A DNA stretch of 64,000 bases from Arion vulgaris (taxonomy: Eukaryota > Mollusca > Gastropoda > Stylommatophora > Arionidae): positions 13,730,927-13,794,926 of the forward strand of contig CM036767.1 of assembly GCA_020796225.1 (NCBI GenBank). Direction: 5' to 3'. Position 1 is the first letter of the stretch. Each line of letters starts with the position of its first letter. Both the position numbers and the translations under genes were made by a program. Positions 11,501 to 25,269 of the stretch are shown in pieces. Below the pieces are notes generated by a model. That model did not search any database, had not been told where the DNA came from, and saw only the letters and a list, made by a program, of their open reading frames with translations.

Positions 11501-14500
11501 ACGGATCCTGACGAGTCACGTAAAGTAGGAAAAAACTGGCTGGTATTCCTCCTGTTCATTTTGCTATGAAACTGCCAGAATTGATATAGAGACTTGTCGC
11601 CACAGACTTGCGTTATGAAAGTCTCCCATAACCCACTCTTTGCCTCACTAGCCAATACTTTGAAATCCCCAGTGGCTTTGTGGCGAATAGCAGACTTTTC
11701 AGCCACATCACACATATTTCTAGGTCGCTTCTTTCGTGCTCTCTGCCATGACTTTGTAGCAGCCTCTTTTTCCAGCCATGCTTTTTCAACATTTTCATTC
11801 CACCAAGGTGGTTGCAGGAAAGGAGTCCTAGCAGTCTTCTTTCTGGCAGTCTGTCGCAGTATACGTAATGGGTTTTCGTGATCAGAGTGGCATGGCGTGT
11901 ACTGAAAGACAGATTTGGGTCTTCTGTGTCGCAAATTATTGGCCTTATTAAGAAGAACAACGCAGGGAGATGATCACTATCTTGAGCCCCAAGAACATTC
12001 CATCGAGCAAAAGTAGCATCAGTTGTGGAGATCAGTGCCAGATCAATGACACCATCAGTGTCCTCAGGTCTAGAAGCTAACCGAGTTGGGCGGCCGTCAT
12101 TCAATATCGTCAAGTCAGAGTTTAGTAGAGCAGAACTCAAAGCGATGCCCTGTCTATTCTCGGTAGCGTTGCCCACTCCTTTGATCGTGCATTGAAATCC
12201 CCTGCAATGAGAAACTTTGTGCGTGGTACATCTGAGAGTTTCTCAAGGAAATCCCAGTTATCTTCAATATGGAGTTTGTCCACATGGGCGTACACATTAT
12301 AGATTCGCCATACCTGATCACGAATTGTTAATTGAATCCCTTGTAATTCCACACCCTCGGGTAAGAAGTCAGGCGTGTCAAGGCAGTTGTGGGGAAGGCC
12401 ATGTTTCACATAGATAGCCTGACCGCGTCCTACTCCGGGTTCACTGGGAGTGAAATAACATTTGAAGCCTGGACACGCAAGGGCTTTATCCTGCTGCAAG
12501 TTGGTTTCCTGAATCATGAATATGTCAAAGTCATAGACTAGCTTCTGTAGAATTGGTCCTCTCTGTTTTGCACTTCGACAATTCCAGTAGCCAATGCGTA
12601 GATATTTCAGAGCAAGTCGGTCTGTCTTTCTTCTAAACCGTCTCTGTCCAGCTCGTCTCTTACGTCCATTTCTCTTCTCTCCTCTACCTCTTCTTTTGTA
12701 TGCATATTTTCTTGTCTGATCTGCTGGAGGACCAGTCAACGTGCACTAACCCGTAGCACCGGCTGGAGCTCATTACATATAATACAAATTAGACAGCAAT
12801 GTAACCTGAAAACAAAGAGCATGTAACAGCATATTGACCACTTGTTAACCACTCTTTGTGATTTGTATGTTCTTCTTCTTCTTCTGCGATCAACTTCTGC
12901 TATGCGACTACTCCGGTATGTGTCATAAACACAGCCGTGCGCTTGAGGTCTTCACCGGTTCCCCATAGTTGATTTGTATGTGATCTGAGCATAAGATCGA
13001 TTGTACGTTGTGCCAATTACACGGCTACAATTAGATTATCACATCCGATTTATGCGACGCTTTTTATTTACTAGGGTAGCTTCCCATGGCCTCTACCTCT
13101 GTCGCCTCTTACGACATGCGTTGTAGGTCGCAGTATTAGTATTCTTTGCTCCCAATGCGAGCCCCGGCAATGAACGAGCGAATCAACTATCTGTCTAAAC
13201 CGCATTCATAAACATTCTATCCCATACATACATGTTTACATACGTATACACCATCAGATATACAGAGTTACACACATATTTTAAGTATACACATATACAT
13301 CATCATCATCATCAGGTGCCGTGCCGGCTGGCTTAGGCCATAATGGATCTCCACAAAACTCTGTCGGTGGTGTTTGCTATCAACTCAGATGTTGACGCTC
13401 TACCGTGCCATGGAGTCAGGATTTTCAAAATGTTCTCAATCTGTCTTCCTCTGTCTCTTCTACCCTAGATTTTACCTGTTGTCACAATGTGTTCTAAACC
13501 TCCCCTCCTCATCACATGGCCGAAAAATGATGACTGCCTCTTTCTTATATTGATGATAAGCTTTCTCTGTGTATTGTTCTTATTCAATACCTCCACATTA
13601 GTCATTTTAGCAGTTCATGGGATTCTCATCATTCTTCTGTAAAACCACATTTATGTGACCCTCAGAGATTTTCCGATCTGTGTGTTCATTGTCCATGACT
13701 CGCATCCGTATGTCAGTATCGGTTCTATGTAGCACTGAATAACTCGCATTCTGATCGGAATTGACAAGGACTTGTTGCAGATAATGCTTCTCTTTCCAGG
13801 AACGATGTTTTCGCTTGTCCATGCACATATACACACAAATAATATTAATATACATATATCTGTTTTATATAGACAAACACCCACACACATGCAGTGGCGG
13901 CTCGTGATGATTTTTGTTGGTGAGGACAGACATATATTTTCGTAAAAATCATGTTTTCTGTTAGGATATATTTTAATGTATAAAATAATAAATACACGTT
14001 ACACCTTAATTTGGTGGGCTCAGCCCACTGGCCCTTAATGATGAGCCGCCACTGCACACATGTATGTACCCACACGGTTACACTGAAAAGACATAGACAA
14101 GTATTAAGAACACCCATAAAATATTTTTACCAAACACAAGATTCGAACCTGTGAGAGCTAGCTGGAGAGCTAGTTGGTTGTCCTCTGAATAACGCTTGTC
14201 TGCAGGACTATGCAATGGGAGCTATAAGAAATAACGCTTGTCTGCAGGACTATGCAATGGGAGCTATAAGAAATAACGCTTGTCTGCTGGACTATGCAAT
14301 GGGAGCTATAAGAAATAACGCTTGTCTGCTGGACTATGCAATGGGAGCTATAAGAAATAACGCTTGTCTGCAGGACTATGCAATGGGAGCTATAAGAAAT
14401 AACGCTTGTCTGCAGGACTATGCAATGGGAGCTATAAGAAATAACGCTTGTCTGCAGGACTATGCAATGGGAGCTATAAGAAATAACGCTTGTCTGCTGG

Positions 14501-17500
14501 ACTATGCAATGGGAGCTATAAGAAATAACGCTTGTCCGCTGGACTATGCAATGGGAGCTATAAGAAATAACGCTTGTCTGCAGGACTATGCAATGGGAGC
14601 TATAAGAAATAACGCTTGTCTGCAGGACTATGCAATGGGAGCTATAAGAAATAACGGGTTGTGGTTCAAATCCTTTGTTTCGTAAATTATTTGTTTCCCA
14701 AAGTCCCTTAATACTTGTTTACTATTCATTGGCTGAGGTGCGTCTGACCGAATGGAATAGAGCGCAGACTTCCATTCGGGAGACCCTGGTTCCATTCCCA
14801 GTAATGCAAATACATTTTTTTCTGTCGGGGGCATAAAGTAAAAATCCTAACCTGAACAGTTTTGTGGTGACTGCTCTAACTCTCTCTCTCTCTTTGCCTT
14901 TTACCCGGTTGGGGCATAGACCCTCAACCAACTCATGCCAAGTCTTCCTATCTCTAGCTATCTCCTGCAGCTCCTCTCAGCTCTTCTTTATATTGTTGAT
15001 CTCCACCTCCAAATCTCGTCTCCATGTATTTCTCGGCCTCCACTTTTTTCGCTGACTGCTCTAACTATGCGATTCATCGGGCTCATACTACCCACCACCC
15101 CCTACCCCTACCCCTCACTTTCACCCAAGTTCGACACCGCCCTAAAAAGCGGTAGCACACGCATGAAAAATCGTTTGTGTCTGTATTTTTATTTTTATTC
15201 ATTGGCCCCGTTGCTTCTGCTGACTGTTCTTAAAACTTCTTTAATCACTCATTCGCCCGCCTGCCCAGCGTGTTCGTAGCGCGTTAGACTGCGGGTGACT
15301 AGTCCTCTGTGTGCGCGGGTTCAATTCCGCAGACTGGCAGAAAAGCCACAGGTTCCCCAGATTCACGGTGTTCGTGGCACCGAACCGAAGGGTTACAATG
15401 TTCATGGCACCGAGCCGAAGAGCTGAAAGCTCAAGCGCTTCTTGATGGGGGAAAAAAAATCACTCATTCAACTGTACATTCAAGAAGAAAAAACGAATTT
15501 TGTTCATTCGTTAGATATACAGTCTGTAAAATTCTCTATGTCCCCAACATCTCTTTGGGGACAGAGAAGAAATAGTACAGATTGCAACAACTACAAGATC
15601 AGACCAGCTTATGTTCTTCTTCTTCATTTGCCGTCACACTGTTACCTGCTGTTGCCTAGTGTCGTGGTTTTCTGTGAGTTTTTTTGTCTTGCGCTGTTCT
15701 GGAGGCTTGGGTGATGTTTGCTCTTTAACAGGATTTTGCTATGCCATCTAATCATCTTTTTCGTGGTCGTCCTCTAGTCTTCTTTCCTGATGTTCTGTTG
15801 TAGAAAACTATGTATACTATGAAGTTCGGACCAGTTTATCTAACGACAATTATTTTGGTTTTTTCCAGACGAACTCTGCCAGTAGAGAGATGCAAATACA
15901 AAGAGAAGGGACAGCCACTGTGTATGGAACAGCATTACAGGCTGTTTTCTTCATACAGACAACCCGGTAGAGACAAAGATGTTCAGAGAACCGATCTTGG
16001 AACATTTGGCACAGACTACATCGTGGTCGCCTGCAACAACCAGGTAAGGGGTTAGTAATAAATCAGGATTGGAGAAGAGAAAGTGAGGCAAATCAGGATT
16101 GGAGAAGAGAAAGAAAGACAAAGTGCATAGAGAGGTTCGCTCCTTGTGTCTGCTTTTTCGACCTGATGCTGAAAGGCAAAACAGGATTAGAGAATAGATA
16201 GATAGATAGATGGATGGATGGATGGATGGATGGATGGATGGATGGATGGATGGATGGATGGATGGATGGATGGATGGATGGATGGATGGATGGATGGATA
16301 GATGGATGGATGGATGGATGGATGGATGGATGGATGGATGGATGGATAGATGGATGGATGGATAGATGGATGGATAGATGGATGGATGGATGGATGGATG
16401 GATGGATGGATGGATGGATGGATGGATGGATGGATGGATGGATGGATGGATGGATAGATAGATAGATAGAATATGATACCGACACACTAAGAAGTAAAAT
16501 CTTCAAATTGCAAACAAAAACAAACAGAATGAGAATGTGAATAATGTCCTAATATTTATCTAATTATGTGCACTGACACGTGAGAGTTGTTGCTGCACAA
16601 TACCGAACAACGTGGCGTACACAATTTTATCACAGTGCAGTTGTATGTAAGGCAACAAGAACTGAACAAGTCGAACTGGGAAAACACGCTATAAAAAACT
16701 GGAAACAAGCTAAAAAAGATCTGGGAAAACAAGCTAAAACAAAACTGGGAAACAAGCTAAAAATTTCCTCCATTTCAGAAAGTTTAATCATTTTCACACG
16801 TACATGGGAAACCCTCGACAGTGTGGCACTATTCGTGCAGTGTAGTTGAGATCGTCTCGTGTAAGAAAGATATCGGAGCACATATGGTTATTTAATGAAG
16901 TGCAAAGATCATTGTGATATCAATCAAACAAGCTAGACATGTAATACAACAGTTGCAAACATGGTTATTAAATGTAAATCTGATTTAGATGCTAGACTTT
17001 AAAAGAAAAAATGCTAGATAATGCTAGAAAATATTTTGTATATGATAAAATAATGTTCAAAAGTATTTTCCTTACCAAATGTGCTTTATTAATTATAGCT
17101 CGAATAATAATGTTGGAGATATTGCGAAGGAGATCGGAGCACCTATGGACATGTCCGGAGTGCAATGAAGATATTCCAAACTGAAACAGCTCGAATAATA
17201 TTTCATCATAATTTGAGAAGTCAGACTGCACATCTTCTGGGGCCTTTGAGAAATCAGACTGCACATTTTCAGAAGTATTCTGTGGTCATATGGGTCCATT
17301 GTTCCGGGACACTGCAGTCTCAGAGCACACCTCCACAGAATGGGTCACAGGGACTCGGACAGGGACAGCCTGCACATGTGGAGCACCAAAGCAGTCCCCA
17401 GAGCACATCCTGCAAGACTGCCCTAGTTTGAGCAGTGAGAGATTGGAGATCTGACCAATAGAAACAACACTACAAGACAAACTATGGGGAACCGGTGAAG

Positions 17501-20500
17501 ACCTCAAGCGTACCGCCCTGTTTATGACACATACCGGAGTAGTCGCATAGCAAAAGTTGATCGCAGAAGAAGAAGGGTCCATTGTTCCAATTTTGCCTGC
17601 AACATCCTTAGATAATTCAAAATGTTTGCAGCATTTATTATGCCTCTTTAAGCTATATTTTACTGCAAGAATTGATGAAAGCATGTACAGCTGCATTTTG
17701 TTTCTTATTTTATTTTTCACAATTTTCATGCTGCTGAATAACCGTTCCACTTCAGCATTAAAATTAGACAAAACTAATAAACTTCGGGCGAAAGTTGCAA
17801 CTTCTTTGAAGGGGCTACCTCCCGAAGAATCTGTATAATTGAAAACTTCAGACCAAAATCTCTCAGTAGTTGTAATATCAGTCCAGTTAACCAAATGTAT
17901 GCTGTTGTATTGTATCTCAATTGATGACTTCATTTCTTCATCGAAATGAAATAATTCTAGCAGGGGAATAATATGTTTCTGAATATGTGTCAATGTATTT
18001 TGTACTGAGAACAAGCTTATATTCTTCAAAATATCAATGTTTTCTGGCAAATTAGTATGCAGCTTTTTGTAAAAGGAACCCTTTCATACCGAGTGGTGTA
18101 TAGGGCAATACAGTGTTAGGCCTGTATTTTTCATTGACCGTCGGCACACGATGGGTGATGTGGTCAGCATCACGCCGGTCGCCTTTACTTCCCAGAGCAT
18201 GTCTGGTACCCAATTGAGCCTGGGTCGACCTGAGGGCCGTCGCGGTCGGGAAAAATGCCACGCGCAATGCGGGAGTTGAACCCAGACCACCAGCCTTGAG
18301 AAGCGAGTTCACTAACAACTACGGTACCGCGGCTCTCAGCTTTTTGTACATGCTAATAAAAAAGTTTTGTACCCTTTTTTGAATGTGAGTTACTTGAAAA
18401 GCTTCAATTTGTTTGCTAATCATCAATTCCCCAAGTCTTTTCTCAAATCTATAACCCAACTGTGGATTTGGATCAAGAAATTCTTCAATATTAGTGTTAG
18501 GATAAAGAGGATTGTTGGCAGTACTAACATGTTAGCAATAGATGTAATGAGAAGAGATAGTTCAGAAAGCAATTTTGTTATATCAGCAATATTTGATTCA
18601 AAAATTTTGTTCATTTATTGGACCTTTTAGAATTTAATGCAAAATTTTCTGTGTTTGTCCCCCTTGTTTTTCTCGATTTTCTGATTCATAGACCAAACTA
18701 AAATAATTACATACAAATGCTAACTAATTTTATTTTAATGCTGATTGTCCTGCTAAATGCTAGATCCAAATATCTAATGATAACTCGCGAAAATAAATTC
18801 TAAAATTTAGCATTTCAAATGCTAAATTGGCAATCCTGGTTGCAAACATTCCTTGCCCACGCAAACCAACTCTTCCAGTTCCGTATCAGGCTCATCAGTC
18901 ACCCAGGCTCTATTAGACTGACTCGGGGCATGTAATCTTTCTAATCTTTCTGATGAACTGTGGCAACATGTAACATACGCCCGCTCAGCTCAGTAGGAAA
19001 ATTAAAAAATGTATGTTGATAGAAGTTGAATTTTATATGTTTGATAAATTACGGTAAATTTTATTGCAATGTTTCACAAGTCTCTGAGGTTGCTTAATGA
19101 TGATGAGGTTTTAATAATATTGATATTCCTTAGCATTACATTTCATTTGTGGCATAACCTTACTTTTTTTGGTGTCCGTTGTTTTGTTTTGAAAATGAGT
19201 TCGTCTTTATCTAACGGTGGCCGCCCGCCTGTCCAGCGTGTTCGTAGCGCGTTGGACTACGGGTAACAAGCTCCCTGTGAGTGCGGGTTCAATTCCGCGG
19301 GCTGGCAGAAAAGTCAAAGGTTCACCAGATTCAAGGTGTTCATGGCACCAAACCGAAGGGTTACAATGTCCATGGCACTGAGCCGAAGAGCTGAAAGCTC
19401 AAGTGCTTCTGGATCAGTTAAAAAAAACAAAAAAACTAACAGTGGCCTCCGATTATATACGGCCGGCGTGCTCAGGTGTAACTACTACGAAATAAGACCC
19501 CAACTATCACGTGATCCTCGGATTCCAGTGTTGTTGTACATAGAGTAATTAGTTTTAAAAATAACACAACAAGCTAAATCAAGGTTATACTATCTTACAA
19601 GTTGACTTTAATACTAAGGAATATCAGTATTATTAATAGTCTTTATCAATAAATAACCATGGCCTCATAGAATTGAGTAAAATTTCAAAAAAGCTTACAG
19701 TGTTTTATCAAGCATATACAAAAACCAGCCCCTACTAAGTTCGTAGCCGTAGTGATTACTGCTAGTTACTATCTACCACTTCAATTTCCAATTACTAATA
19801 TTTTCTAATTACTTTACTCACATGTAGTTTTACAAAGTGGATGTCCAGAAAGCAGGAGAGTATATTTCTGAGGGCGATCTTAGCCTTCAGATATCACGTG
19901 TGCTCGTCATGGCGGAAGAGAGGGGTCAAGTTCCTGAAGTTGGTATCTTGACCTCACAGTCACGGGAAGAGTGGGCAGACAGCAGAGACCGTTTACTGCA
20001 AGGTATGTTCTCAAATATACTGTTTGATTTTTCTCCACCAATGATTGCTCGATTGAATGATTGACTCGCGCTATGATTATTTTCCCATTTGATAATCAAT
20101 GTTTCAGTCAGTAGCGGCTCGTGATAATTTTTGTTGGTGGGGCCAGACATTTTTATCTGGATAAATCATGATTTTAAGCTATATTTTAATTTTTTTTTCT
20201 TTAAATAAATACACGTTATACATTATTTGGTGGGGGTCCCACTGGCCCTTATAGACGAGTCGCCACTGTTTTCAGTACTATTGTATCCCTATGATTGTCT
20301 CTCATTATAATTGTTTTCCGATCACGATTGCCTTTCGTGGTTGTGATCCATGATTGTCTCTCTCTCTCTCTCTTATCATTGTCTCCTCCTAAGCTTGATC
20401 CACTATAACGTTCTCCTTTTTTTACTACACTCTACTATAATTGTCTTCTCTACGGCTGTATTGTTTTGTAACCTATGGTACTCTCCTTTTATTAATATCT

Positions 20501-20572
20501 CCCCTAAACTGTATATCTTTTGATTGTATGCCTCTGAACGTCTCTCCTAACTCTGGTTCTCTCTCTCTCTTT

Positions 20573-20640
<68 letters not shown>

Positions 20641-22877
20641 TCTCTACGATTCTCTGCGTAAACGCTTATCTTCCCTAGAAGGTCTCACTATAGTTTTCTT
20701 CATTGACATTGAGAAAAAAAAACGGTGGATGCAACCCAGAGAATGGCAACATAAATACATTAAAGGGAAAAGCGCACACCACAGTCTTCAGACTTAGAAC
20801 CGAACACTGCAGTCTCAGAGCACACCTCCATTGAATGGATCTCAGAGACTCGGCTGTCTGTACTTGTGGAGCACCAAAGCAGACCCCCAGAACACATCTT
20901 GCAAGACTTCCCCAGCCTGAGCAGCGTGCCATTCTTAGTTAAAACTATGTTTTAGTCTATTAAGCAGTGGCGGCTCGTGATAATTTTTGTTGGTGGGGCC
21001 AGACAGAAATTTTCGGAAATATCATGGTTTCGGTTAGGTTATATTTTAATGTATAAAATAATAAATACACGTTACACCTTATTTTTATGGGCCGGCCTAC
21101 TGGCCCTTAATGACGAGCCGCCACTGCTATTAAGTATTCTGTATCTGTTTTTGTTTTCTTGATAAAGACCTATTGCCACTGATATTAAGTATTATGTATC
21201 TGTATTTGTTTTCTTGATAAAGACCTATTGTCGAAACGTCAAGGCAAGAGCTGTTTAATTTCATATTTAATCATTTCTTTTTCCTAGCTCACGTAATATT
21301 GCAATTCGCGTATCGTTTGTCCATATCGACCGTAACCTTTTGTAACTCGTTAACAGACGCAACCAACAGAGCTAATCAACATGTACTGGAGAACTGCTTG
21401 TTTCTTCTCTGCTTGGACAAACCAACTGTTTCTTTGGGTGGTAGTCATCATGAGAGACTGACCAACGACATGGCAGCTCGTACACATCATATAATCCATG
21501 GACAAGGTTCAAGCAATAACTCGGCCAACAGATGGATGGATAAAACAATTCAGGTATCCTCACCTTATTTCATATCAAAAACCAGATCATATTATTTGTA
21601 TTTGTTTTCGCCCGAGTGGTTACCGGGCCCAAATTTGGGGTGTAAAGAATAGAACCACTGTTACCTGCCACACATGTCGTAAGAGGCGGCTACGGAGGTT
21701 TGGCTGAAATCGGATGCATGTGTCCGCTAGGGAATGCTAACCCGAAACAAATGCTTGCAGAAAATTGATGCATCAGGCCGTAAGGCGCATAACATGGTGC
21801 AACGACCCCTCACGATGAGGAATGGGATAACGGATTCTACGGACGCCAGTCTGCCTCGGAGATTTAGCCACGCAGTAAGAATGTCAGACCTACCATCACT
21901 AGGGTGGTCAAAACTTGCGGTAGGAGGTCGGCACAAACGGGAAGCAGAAATCATAGGAATTATATCCTACAGAACTGTCCCCAATATGCAGACTTGGGAG
22001 GAAAGAGGTGGCCCGCTTGCACTAGCGTCCAAGACAAACTCTATGGCGTGGCTGATAATCTGAGGCAGACGGCTGCCTTTATTAGAGAATCTGAAATCTA
22101 GTGAGAAATCCAAATCTAGTGAGAACGCAGAAGAAGAAGTATTTGCTTTGATAACATCTACTTCTTCTTTTCTTCCGTTGGTATATCTTTATTTCCATCA
22201 TTCGCCCTGATATTTCTTTTCTTCCGTTGGTATATCTTTATTTCCATCATTCGCCCTGATATTTCTTTTCTTCCGTTAGTATATCTTTATTTCCATCATT
22301 CGCCCTGATATTTCTTTTCTTCCGTTAGTATATCTTTATTTCTATCATTCGCCCTGATATTTCTTTTCTTCCGTTAGTATATCTTTATTTCTATCATTCG
22401 CCCTGATATTTCTTTTCTTCCGTTAGTATATCTTTATTTCTATCATTCGCCCTGATATTTCTTTTCTTCCGTTGGTATATCTTTATTTCCATCATTCGCC
22501 CTGATATTTCTTTTCTTACGTTGGTATATCTTTATTTCCATCATTCGCCCTGATATTTCTTTTCTTATGTTGTGTTACAGTATAGATATAGTATTTGTAC
22601 GTGTGTTTCCAGGGCCCTCTAGAGGAGCACATAGTAGTAACACTGCGACGTACAAGACATGTCATAGGAGACGACTGAGGTAGGGGCCTAGGGAAGCTAC
22701 TCTAGTAAATAAAAAGCGTTTCAGAAAGCGGACGTGCTGGCCTACTTGCAGGCGCATAACTGGCACAACGTACAATCGCTCTTAGGCTTGGATCACATAC
22801 AAATCACAAAGTGTGGTTAACAAGTGATCGGTATGGAGGGTTCAAAGATGTAAATTAAGAAGAAGAAGATAGAGTAC

Positions 22878-22949
<72 letters not shown>

Positions 22950-25228
22950 ATGACCATCATCGTTGCACTTCCGTGAGTAACCATGTGTGCTTCAATCTTT
23001 TCTTACACAGGAAGATCTCAGCGGCAGTGCACGGATTCCGTAGCACCGGTGAGGGTCCCTATCTAAACGTGATTGAACCCATACCACTATGGCATTCGAG
23101 TTGATATACGAACAACCCTATGACGTTCGAATCGATGACCGAACAACCCTATGACGTTCGAATCGATGACCGAACAACCCTATGACGTTCGAATCGATGA
23201 CCGAACAACCTATGGATTTTTCTTTCTGGATATATCTATTTGCTCTCTTCTCTGTCCAAGATATACATAGGACTTCTGTACAAACAGCTGTGAAATATTG
23301 ACATGACTGATGTGAGATTGAAACAAACAGCAGTAAAATCATACAAATAGCTGTGAAATCATACAAACAGCAGTGAAATCATACAAACAGCCATATTCCT
23401 ACTTTATGTGAACAGTGCAGGCTTTAACATAATCAGCCCTCCCTCCTTCCCCGCTCACATATTCTTATATTATCAACATTAATGTCACAGCTGTTGTGAC
23501 ATCACATAAATTATTGTTGTGACATCACATAAATTATTGTTGTGACATCGCATAAATTATTGTTGTGACATCAAGTAAATTATTGATGAATCATTTACCT
23601 CTGCGGTTTCTACCTCTTTCTCAGATCGTGATATCCGAGGATGGGACGTGTGGAATCAACATGGAACATTCTGTGGCAGAGGGTATAGCACTGGGTCACC
23701 TGATCGAGCACGCCTTCAGTACAATGTAAGTACATCAATGAAGTAAATAAAGGAACCCTTTCATACCTCGTGGTATATAGGGCAATACAGTGTTAGGCCT
23801 GTATCGTTCATTGTCCGTCGGCACACGATGGGCGATGTGGTCAGCATCACGCTGGCCTACTTTACTTTCCCAGAGCATGTCTGGTACCCACTTGAGGCTG
23901 GGTCAACCTGAGAGCTGTAGCGGTCGGGAAAAATTCCACGCCCACTGCTGGAGTTGAACCCGGACCACCAGCCTTGAGAAGCGAGTTCACTAACAACTAC
24001 GCTACCGAGCTCACATGAATGAAGCGAACTACAGAATATGCTTCTTTTGGGAGAGGGGCGTCTTTAGCGAAGTGGTTAGACAGTTTGCCTTGCGTTTTGA
24101 AGGCAATGGATTCGAAACTAGACCGCATCGTTCGGTTCACGAAGATATATTAGGGTTGTTGTTGGTACATTTAAATGAAATATGCAGATACTAACTTATA
24201 GTGGATGTACAGGCAAACATACCTTATTAACAGACGTAGGCGATCATGATTCTCCACACTTTCATATCATTTGCTTGGCTTGTTTGAAATGAACATGTAG
24301 ACTACATTGATGGTCTTGACTAACAAACAGTTAGTTACTAATTAAGTATGGAACTCTTCGTAATGTGTAGTGATTCAGGACGTGATAATCCGTTTGACTC
24401 GAACGCAGGGCGCTCGTCATTAGGGCCTGTGGAGCCTGACCACACCAATAATCGAAAGGAGGAAAGCTTCCCGGAATAGACAAGTAATAGTAAATACTCC
24501 AAAAACCATGATTTTTCGAAAATTGTTGTCTGGCCCCACCAAGAAAAAGGACTACGAGCCGCCACTGCTCGAACGTTTATAAACTTGCCTAGAGTGTAGC
24601 AGAACTCTGCATGACCAGCAGGCAAACTGGTGGCGGGGACTTATCCCCGTGAACCACAGGGAAGAACATAGAACTCCAGCATCCTCTAGTGTTAGGGTAG
24701 TCCAAATGTGGCTACTTTATAACGTGAATAGATAATCGACGAACATCCCAGTTCTTCAATGCTAAACTAAAATGTAATTCCCAGTAGCCTGTTCAGACTT
24801 TAGTATATAAAGTGTCTGTCACTTCATATTTATATACCCTAGTGTGCAGGAGATAGGAATGCCAATTCCTTTCTTCACGTGTGAAGCTTCGAGTGTGGGA
24901 TTTACCCCCACAACCCTCTTGTGTCTGAGCAGATAGGCAAACGTTTAAGCATTACGCTAATCCACCCCACCCATTTTTAAATTGCTATATACAATACAAA
25001 TAGTACGTGACAGTTAGCTGAACTGGAGCATTCTTTTCAATGCCACTGGCTAAGGCTGCTCTCATATGAACAGCGGATTGGAAAATAAGGCATAGACGTC
25101 GAATGGAAACATAGATAAGAACTGTGGACAGAGAGTTGAAAGATTGTGTCCTGACATAGGAAACAGTATACAATCAGCAGAATGGCAACAATGGAAATCA
25201 CTTATGGAAGTCAAACAAGACACAAAGA

Positions 25229-25269
<41 letters not shown>

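Noticed and set aside
15255..15340. tRNA gene (box A and box B present)
   Set aside because: The cloverleaf is incomplete, the sequence continues into a SINE body with A tail and TSD, and near-identical heads recur at 19.2, 37.2, 44.0 and 44.2 kb.
16093..16506. Ile-His-Pro-Ser and Asp-Gly-Trp-Met repeat proteins
   Set aside because: Translations of the GGAT tetranucleotide array on both strands.
21140..21245. Hammerhead ribozyme or Penelope-type motif near CTTGATAAAG...GAAACGTC
   Set aside because: The CTGATGA core is not present and no complementary stems were found.
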